Below are positions 56,976-64,000 of a stretch of DNA of 64,000 nucleotides, in pieces (positions within the stretch are counted from its first letter, which is position 1; every line of letters starts with the position of its first letter). The DNA is from Gavia stellata (Eukaryota; Chordata; Aves; Gaviiformes; Gaviidae), in contig NC_082619.1 of NCBI RefSeq assembly GCF_030936135.1, positions 5,149,208 through 5,213,207 of the forward strand, given 5' to 3'. Position numbers and translations under genes: made by a program. The notes below the pieces were generated by a model. The model was not told where the DNA came from and did no database searches. It saw only the letters and a list, made by a program, of their open reading frames with translations.

Positions 56976-57227
56976 GTGCATGAGCCCCATGGTGCCCCCC
57001 CGGCCCCCTCCCGGCTTCCCCCACCCTGCCTCACCCGCTCCCTCTGACTCCCTCCCTGCCATCGCCATCCCAACTCGTAGGGTCTCTCTGGGCGCGCTGC
57101 AGCATCCCTTTTGGAGACGGTGTCCCGCGGGCTTTGCTAGGAAGAGGCTGGTGCCGCGGGCGCGGGGTGCATGGCCGCTGCCCAAGAGAGCTGGGTTTTA
57201 GGCAGGCGACCTTCCCGGTGCCGGCAG

Positions 57228-57334
57228 CGCGCTTGCCTCCTCCCCGGCCGCTCCCTTGGGAACCCGGGAGAGCCGTGACTCGGGCTACGGGCCATCTACC
57301 AGGCATGAAAAGACCTGGCTCCCAGCTCGCGTAG
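57228..57334 (+). CDS. IGSF9B: Candidate IGSF9B exon 19
   Basis: Accepts phase 2 from exon 18 and stays open to a GTAG/GTAAGT donor at 57335. The last part reads RESRDSGYGPSTR then HEKTWLPARV. Two acceptors fit the frame: GGCAG before 57228 and CTACCAG before 57303 (75 bases apart, both in frame). Leaves in phase 1. No homology can be confirmed from memory. Confidence 0.35.
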
Positions 57335-57594
57335 GTAAGTGTCCTGGTGTCACTGGCAGTTGTTTCCTCTTCTAGCTGCTGGCTCTTGGCTTTCTTCGAA
57401 CGTTAGGGCCGCCGCCACCGCGCCTTTGTCTTCCTTCTCTTCCTTCCCGCGGAGTCTAGAGAGCTTTAATGCATGACAGAAACAGCTATCACGGTCACCG
57501 CCCCACCTGCAAAAGGGATGCTGCAGCCCCAGGACGCGGGCAGGGAGAGATCAAGGACTTAGCCACACCAGCAGCATGTCAGGAGAGGAGGAAA

Positions 57595-57606
57595 AATAAA
57601 AATAAA
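57595..57606 (+). terminator. Candidate tandem poly(A) signal AATAAAAATAAA
   Basis: Two adjacent AATAAA hexamers about 620 bases after the read-through TAA. The sequence just downstream is not notably GT-rich, which weakens the call. Confidence 0.25.
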
Positions 57607-57729
57607 CTAATCCCAGCGGAGATCGGGAGGCTGCCGGCACGCTCAGATCCTGCCCTAAAGAGGGATGTGGCTGCACTAGACAGTAGCGGCTGGTTTTCCA
57701 GGTACCAGGGTTGCTCCAGGCAAAAAGCG

Positions 57730-57768
57730 TCTCTCTCTCTCTCTCTCTCTTTCTTTCTCTCTCTCTCT
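57730..57768 (+). repeat. (TC)n microsatellite
   Basis: An almost pure CT dinucleotide run interrupted by TTTCTTT, in the 3' region of IGSF9B. Confidence 0.85.
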
Positions 57769-58535
57769 GTATTTCTCCTCTTTCCCTCCGTCTTTCACAG
57801 CACCTTAGACCCCGTAGCCGTGCTTTCGTCCCATCCTTTCGTCTTGCTTCATTTCGGCTTGTTGTCTGGCGGGGTCGAGCCCCCCCGACTCCGGCTTGCG
57901 GCAGAGAGGAGTCGGGGGGCCGGGGCATCCAGCCCCGCGGAGCCGGCGTGGTCGGAGGCGTACGGAGAAGAGGCGTGTGTTTCGGGGAGGGGGGAGGCAG
58001 CGTTTCACCCCGCAGCGCCCTCCGCATTTCACTCCTGCCCTCTGGTACCTGGAAGCGTTATGGCCTTAGAAAACCCCTCCGTCACGGCACGGCTGGGGCG
58101 CGCAGGGGGAAGGAAGGAGGGCTCAGGGGAGAGAGGATGGGGAGGGAGAGGAGCTGAACGAGCCTGAAGCGACTTCTGTGTGCCTCTGGAAAATACAGCT
58201 ACGGAGCGATGCAATTAAGCACGTAGACATAGGTCCACGTCTCCTAGCCAGGGCCACCCCGAGGAGACCCAGCTCCAGGAGAGATCCGTGTTAGAGCAGC
58301 ACTGTTGTCCGTGCTTTTATGCAGTGTATCCATTCGCTTTGTTGATTATTGTTTTCTTTTCTTCTTTTCCTTTCTCTTCTGTTTCTTTCCCCCTTTCTTC
58401 TCCAGCCTCGTTTCGTTTGTGTTTCAGTTTGGTTTCTTTCCCTCCTTTTCCTTTGGAGTTGTTGACGTGCTGATGTGTTGCGGAGCTCGGCTCCTTGCGG
58501 GTGTTGATAACTGCTTTGTTTTTGATTAATCTCAG

Positions 58536-58581
58536 CTATCTGGGCAGTGTTGTCGAGACAAGCTTCTCCTCAGCTCAATAG
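58536..58581 (+). CDS. IGSF9B: Candidate IGSF9B exon 20
   Basis: A 46-base stretch between GATTAATCTCAG and GGTAAGG. Entered in phase 1 from candidate exon 19 it reads AIWAVLSRQASPQLN and leaves in phase 2. Entered directly from exon 18 in phase 2 it would instead read GYLGSVVETSFSSAQ and hit TAG exactly at its end. Both are open; transcript data would decide. Confidence 0.35.
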
Positions 58582-61393
58582 GTAAGGGTGATCCATGTCC
58601 GAAAGGATGGTGTGGGTGCTGTGGAGGGTGGCCGGGAGCGGGGCATGAGAGGGGACACGGAAGGGGCTTTTCCAATACCATCTCTTCCTTTAAAGGGGAA
58701 TAAGGAATCCGAAAACACTAGGAAACACCTCTGGACGCACAGTCTCTGTGGCTTTTGGGTTTCGCCTTCCCAGCAGTGTGCTGCTGCTCCCCTGCCTTCG
58801 GGGAGGCGGCGGGGCTGGAGAGCCCGGTGGCAGCCGCTGTGTCTTCATGTTGGGGTTTGGGATGAGCCAAGCTGCCATCTCCCTGTGGCCGCCCTTCCTT
58901 TCTTGGAGGACGGTGATACGTGGGCACCCTTGGCCCCGGCAGGGCTTGCGTGGCGCGAGGGTTATGCGGTGTTAGGGAGGTGCGTGTTGAGGTGGGGTTG
59001 TCCCAGCCGATCCAAACCAGGAGGAGCTCATGGCCACCCCCTGGAGCCTGTTAAAACAGCCACCTCTGGAGCAGCCAGCTGCAGACGGTGCTCTTGGAGT
59101 GGGGCTCCAAAAATCAGTCTCCAGTTGTGGTCCAGGACATGGAGAATTTTGTTCCCATCAGTACTTGGATTGGTTTTCTTCTTCCCAAGCCTTCTCAATC
59201 ATGAAAAATAGGAGAAGTCCTTTCAAGATGGACTGTATGGTTGCAGCAGCATAATTATAGTTTCAGGCTGCTGGTGAGGTGTTTTATCGTTCCCGTCACA
59301 AGTGTAGTTATAGTAAAAGCCCTCCCTCTCTGAAGTACTCCTTGGAGAAATCTTTAAGACTTTTTCTGACCCAGCTGTAATTGAACAGCGCTAAGAAGGT
59401 CTTGAAGGATTCTGCCAAGAAAATACCCTTCAGGCTGCCTTCATGGGGCCGGTTTCCTAGATGGCCATGGGCATCCCCGCAACTGGGATGGAGTAATTGG
59501 GAGATGGTTTTCAGACCTTACAAGCAGAGAACGTCACTAAAACTGCTAAAGCCAGGTGGGATAATAGTCATTCCTGACCCCAAAGAGTGGGAATGCTGAC
59601 CCATTTGGCTGTCAGCCAGGCTGGTTATAGAAGGAGAGGTGGGATTGCAGATGGGACTGTTTCTAGGGCCTGGCCATGCCCAAGTATCCTTAGGATAGGT
59701 CTTAAAAAGAACTTAAGCTTTGCTGCCTTGGATTGGAAGAGTCAAGGTCCTGGCTGATGCTCTCCTAACAGCCTGAGGAGCCTTGTTGGACTGGAAAAGA
59801 GCCTCATGAGAGAGAGATGAGATGCTTAGAGAAGTCAGGTAGATGTTTCCAGAAGAGGGGGATTCTTTCAGCTGATGCAAAGGGTTGTCCTGCGGTGGGA
59901 AGAGCAGGAGAGGGGAGGAAGGAGTGTTGGGTCATGGCAATGGGAGCGAGTATGGGACAGAGGAGCCATCCTCTTGGCGTGGCAAAACCCCTCCAGTTTG
60001 AGCCTTGGAGCCTCCAAAGCTCTTAAGCGTTTGGCCACCTTCTTCTTCCATTTTCCCCTGCTGATCCCAGAGCAGGGTGTCCCATGGGAGCAAAGCTAGT
60101 GCCAAGCCTTGGTGAGATCTGGGCTGTGCCAGGCTTCTCGAGAAATGGGGAAGCACTCAGTGGGGACGTGGCTGTTTTCTCTCTTCTTTTTCCGTGGTGC
60201 TTCCCTGCTCTGGGAGCGTTAGGGACATGAGCGAACGTGGCGTTAGTGCAGCAGAGGTGAGTCCAGGCTCATGTCTGAGTTCAGTGTGGCTCTTGCACAG
60301 ATCCTGGCTGGCTCCTGTCTCCAGTGCCGGGTGCTGCGGGCCGATGGGGTTTCAGGAGCAGGGTCACATTGCCCACAGCAGGACGTTTGCTGAGGAGCAG
60401 CCGTGTGTCCTACTCCGAGACGCTGCTGGGGGTTGGAGTCACAGGAGTGACTTGAGTGATTATCCCCAAAAAGGAGAAGCCAGAAGAATAAATCTTACTT
60501 TAACAAGTGAGGAATCCTGTAAAGAGGCTGGCCAAGTAATTTCTTGATGATTTGGGGTTGTAAAATTGGCAGTGCATGCGGAGCACAGGGATTTTACACC
60601 AGACCAGCAAGATTTCTGTACCGCAGTAATAAAAGCTGAGAGGAGGAGAGGGAGAGGCAGTTTGCGGGCTCAGCGGCAGCTGCAGCCGAGCCCCCGGTGC
60701 TGGGAGCAGGCTGTCACACACAGTGGCTTTTGCTGGGTGAAGGTTGGGTAGTTTTTACTGACTGGCAGAGATAAATAATGCCATTACTAAGTCGGCACGA
60801 GCAGTTTTCCCATCTCCTTCTCTTTGGATGCAGCGTGCAGTGATGCATCTCCTAATGGGGAAGAGGGGGGCTGTTGTCTTCTTGCAGAGGGAAACCCAAA
60901 AACCACAGACGAGGCACCAAGCCCCCGTGCCCCTCGGCACCGCAGCCTGCCCCGGGCGGCCGTCCTGGCCGCCTCTTGCCGGGACAGTGCTGCTGACGCC
61001 AGGAGCTTGGGGGCTTGGCCACGCATAGCGTTGAGTGACGAAGGGACATCGGCACCAGGCGTGCGGGAGGAGGAGCACGCCTCGCTCCCCGCTTGAAAGA
61101 AAACAGGTTCCCCTTTAAAGACTGTCCATGTGCTGATCCTCTGCATGTGTTTCATGCCTCCTCCCGCTTGGAGAGGTTGTGAGTCTGCTTGTCTGAGTGC
61201 GTTTTTCTTTTCTTTCTTGATTATTATTATTTTTTTTATTTTCAGTCTCTTTGATTTACTTATATATTTTCTCACTCCTGTTTTTAATTTATCTTCCTCT
61301 CTCCCCCCCTTCCCCGTGACTGTATCCCCCTCTTCCTCCTCAGTCCGGCCCCCTTTCCCTCGCCCTCTCTCCTCCCCGCTCCTCTCCCGTCAG

Positions 61394-61415
61394 CATGGTG
61401 AAGTCCGTTGTGTAG
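61394..61415 (+). CDS. IGSF9B: Candidate IGSF9B terminal coding exon with PDZ-type end
   Basis: Preceded by about 110 bases of nearly uninterrupted pyrimidines ending in GTCAG. Entered in phase 2 it completes a serine codon and reads MVKSVV, then TAG (61413-61415). S-V-V at the end fits the class I PDZ ligand pattern S/T-x-hydrophobic, consistent with the reported binding of mammalian IGSF9B to the PDZ scaffold S-SCAM/MAGI2. A second possible acceptor (TCCTCAG at about 61344) would give a different, longer end. Confidence 0.35.
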
Positions 61416-64000
61416 GTGAGTTGTGGTGTCTGCAGACCTGTAGAAGGGACCCCCTTCTCCGGTGTGCTCCCCGCTGTGACCAGCCCCTTCCTCCCTCATT
61501 GCGGTGGCTTGGCAGCAGCAGCAGCTCTGGGACAAGGGGCCGTCACCACTGCGTTTCTCTAGCACCTCTCGCGCTGAAGGATCTCAAGCGATGCACAATG
61601 GCATCCCGGGATGGAGGCAGCAGCCAGCACTGCCTCAGAGCAGAGGGGGAATTCTGACTTGCAGGACATCTCATGGGATCGCGCAGGACTCGAGCTTGAG
61701 ACGGAGCCTCGTGTAGGTGAATTGAGCTCTCCATCTGAGGAGGATGAAGGGTTGAAGGACATGGTGGCTGAGACGGTGGGCTCTGGTCCAAGCGGATGCT
61801 CTAATTGGTCCAAGCGGATGCTCTAACACATCCAAACTATTCCTGGATGCCACTCTCTTGACTCAAGGAGAGAAGGAGACAGGGAACGTGTGCTGTGAGA
61901 CCTCCATGAGGTGCAATAGGTGTATTGTGCCCTTGAATCTCCCTGTGCTTTACTTAGGTTCCCCCTTTTGGGTGGAAAAAGGTTAGTGATGCTTTCTTGG
62001 GCCTTCACCCTTACATCTTTGCTTCATATGTGGAAAGGCGTTTGAAGAAGAGCAGTTGAGATGCGTTGAGCTCTTCTCACCTAGCTATCTCTTCCTGTCC
62101 TGGAGCTCTCTGAGGTCCCTTGGTACATTTGTGGCCCCTCCAGTACCTCTCCATCTGTGCAGTTCAGACCCTTGCTTGTTCAGAAGGGTTGTCCTTTGAA
62201 GACTTGAGGAAAACTGCTGCGCTGGGTGTTTGTGGCGTCTCGCAGAAGACTTGCGTCAGGAATTCACGTGTGCTTTTTGAAGCTCCTTTGCTAGACTCTA
62301 CACTGAAGTCTCTAGAAGAAGTTTGCCCATCTCCCTGAACCTCTTGTCTGTTGGTATTCAAGATACCTCTTGTGCGCGGGCAGCTGCCCAAAATGCTAAC
62401 TCTGGGGGCAGGAAGAGGCTTTTGGCTGAGCTTAAAATGAAAATTAATTTGAAAGAATCAGAGTCCTTTGAAGAAATAAAGGGTGTGTAGAGCAGATAAA
62501 ATTTGGCTGGTGAGTAGCATCGTTTCGTCCTCCACTGTATCTCTTCCTTGCCAGAGGTCAGACAGTATTTATGGTGACACATGGGTACAGTGCGCTCACT
62601 GTTTATGTTTGTGTGTATAAATACAAGTCCAATTACGGAGAACTAGTGGAAATGAGCTTCAGGCAATTTCCTCATAATCCCTTGCGTAAATCTGTCTAAT
62701 TTTGTCAACATGCCACAGTAGCATCCTCTTAGAAGGAAAGAAGAATGGAAAAAGCAAGAGCCTTTTACAAGTTGAGCTTTAATAATATTAGCAAAGTTGT
62801 CTGGGAGGTGAGAACAGGCGGTGGAAGACAGGTGTGATGGGCAGGACGGTGACAGCATTGCCGAGCTTGCCGGTGTCCAGGGCTTGGCACACGTGAGCTC
62901 CATGGGAGATGGACTGGGATTGGCGTAGTCAAGGTTGCAATTAGCCAAGTACCTACGTGAATGTAACTATTGTGCAAATATTTGTGTTTGGTGGATATAG
63001 AATGGAAAAAACCCGCTATTGACCATTCAAGTAGGAAGTACTGCAGGGAAGTCCCATGCTGTTGGCTCTTTGGGTCACTGTGGTCTCACTCGGAGCCAGC
63101 GTGCGCATGGGGTGCAGCCCAGCGGCTGTTGGCGTTGGTGCAGCTCAGCGGGTAGTGCCCCAACAGAGCTTGGAACTGCCACTTGCAGCATCTCTCCCGA
63201 GAGGCTGGGTGCACTTGGGAAGAAGGCGTTTAAGCACAGCAACTCTAGGGCTTGTAAACGTTGTCTTTCCTACGAGGGAAGGCTCTCACTTGGATCCAGC
63301 AGCACTACCAGCTTGTCTAATGAGGTGTTTCATCTTTGGCTGACGTGCTGCTCTGCTGGGAGCTGGAACAGAGGCTCTCCAGGAGCTTCTATGCCTTGAT
63401 GTCTCTGCTGCAATGGGAAACATGAGAAGGGGCTTTTCTAACCCCAGTCTTTGGGTTTCCATTGCATCTGCTGTGCCCCAGCTGCTTCATCCAATCACAC
63501 TGCACTTCTCTTGGTGCTCTTCAATGCTGCTAGCAGAAATGAGAAGCTCTGCAGTCACGCGCATCTTCAAAAACAACCCCTTCTGCTCCCCATGGGGAAA
63601 AATCCCTTGGGAGCTCTTCACCTGTGCCGCTCCAGCTGAAGTATTGCGGCTCCGGCAGCCACTTGGGATCTCAGACGTAAAGCGTTGCTCTCACGCCGTG
63701 CTCTCTGCAGCAGTGGCACATGTAGGGACTCGCAGAGGAAAGCCTGTGAGGTGTCTTCAGTGCTGGAGAGGCTCCGCCTGAAACCCAAGGGAGATGAGAA
63801 GCTCCAAACTCACCGTAGGTGGATGTGCTCTGGTACTGTAGCCCAGGTGCGCTGGGGCTCTGCTCTCGAGCCCGTGTGGTCACCCGTTCCCTGCTGTGCC
63901 CGCCAGCACCAGCAGCGTTTTTGCAGTGCTGGATGGGGTCGCATCTTGCTGACAGACCAGGAACGAGGTGGATGAGTTCGGCCACGGCTTGTTGGTGACA
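61416..64000. other. Possible 3' UTR and downstream sequence, no gene recognised
   Basis: No coding exon is recognisable on either strand. AATAAA at 62475-62480 is followed at once by GGGTGTGTAG and could end a long IGSF9B transcript, giving a 3' UTR of about 1.1 kb after the candidate stop at 61415. Confidence 0.45.
62475..62480 (+). terminator. Candidate distal poly(A) signal AATAAA
   Basis: AATAAA with a GTGTG-rich element a few bases downstream; a plausible end for the long IGSF9B isoform. Confidence 0.3.

Larger units (their letters stand above)
56976..61393 (+). other. IGSF9B: 3' part of IGSF9B: UTR or introns with candidate small exons
   Basis: If exon 18 is read through, this starts as 3' UTR, with AATAAAAATAAA at 57595-57606 as a possible poly(A) signal. 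If spliced, it is intronic with candidate exons at 57228/57303-57334 and 58536-58581. A (TC)n tract occupies 57730-57768. No other gene is recognised. Confidence 0.5.

Noticed and set aside
57080..57201. Possible exon after CTCGTAG at about 57080 (GALQHPFWRRCPAGF)
   Set aside because: In phase with exon 18 but ends in TAG without a known motif; the acceptor 75 or 150 bases further on gives a better chain.
1..64000. tRNA, rRNA, CRISPR, bacterial operon or provirus
   Set aside because: No cloverleaf, array, operon layout or retroviral gene was seen. Intron-exon structure and CR1 show a vertebrate nuclear locus.

Overview
The window is vertebrate, most likely avian, nuclear DNA. It carries one recognisable protein-coding gene on the + strand: IGSF9B (protein turtle homolog B), a neuronal immunoglobulin-superfamily adhesion receptor. 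The call rests on 18 coding exons that join in frame, with consensus splice sites, into a protein closely resembling my recollection of human IGSF9B: signal peptide, five Ig domains, two fibronectin III domains, one transmembrane helix and a long proline-rich cytoplasmic tail. A CR1 LINE 3' end with its tandem ATTCTGTG-type tail at about 13.03-13.40 kb, together with GC-rich, fairly compact introns, points to a bird; CR1 also occurs in other sauropsids, so the species is not fixed.

Layout. Positions 1-25,300 are intergenic sequence in which I see no coding exon, one CR1 fragment, a short dispersed 14-mer and a few AT-rich islands. Positions 25,302-26,075 hold a GC-rich minisatellite with an exact 43-bp period, ending just before a CpG-island promoter (about 26,080-26,570) with two CCAAT boxes, GC boxes and an NRF1-like site. 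The start codon at 26,571 lies four bases after a seven-codon upstream ORF. Intron 1 is 7.75 kb; exons 2-17 run from 34,386 to 54,002; a 1.6-kb exon 18 (55,346-56,971) encodes almost the whole cytoplasmic tail. No frameshift or premature stop is seen in the exon chain.

Domains and exons correspond simply: each Ig and FN3 domain is built by two exons, and all domain borders but one (Ig4/Ig5) are phase 1. Beyond exon 18 the sequence offers two ends. Reading through the donor gives an immediate TAA (protein of 1,322 residues). Splicing onto candidate exons at about 57.3, 58.5 and 61.4 kb stays open and ends in K-S-V-V, a class I PDZ-type terminus. A further possible terminal exon at 53,345, with a poly(A) signal at 53,821, would give a membrane-anchored receptor with almost no tail. 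These isoforms are inferences from splice sites and reading frame and need transcript evidence.

Regions not listed as genes (most introns, the 5' intergenic region and 61.4-64 kb) show only short GC-rich shadow ORFs.
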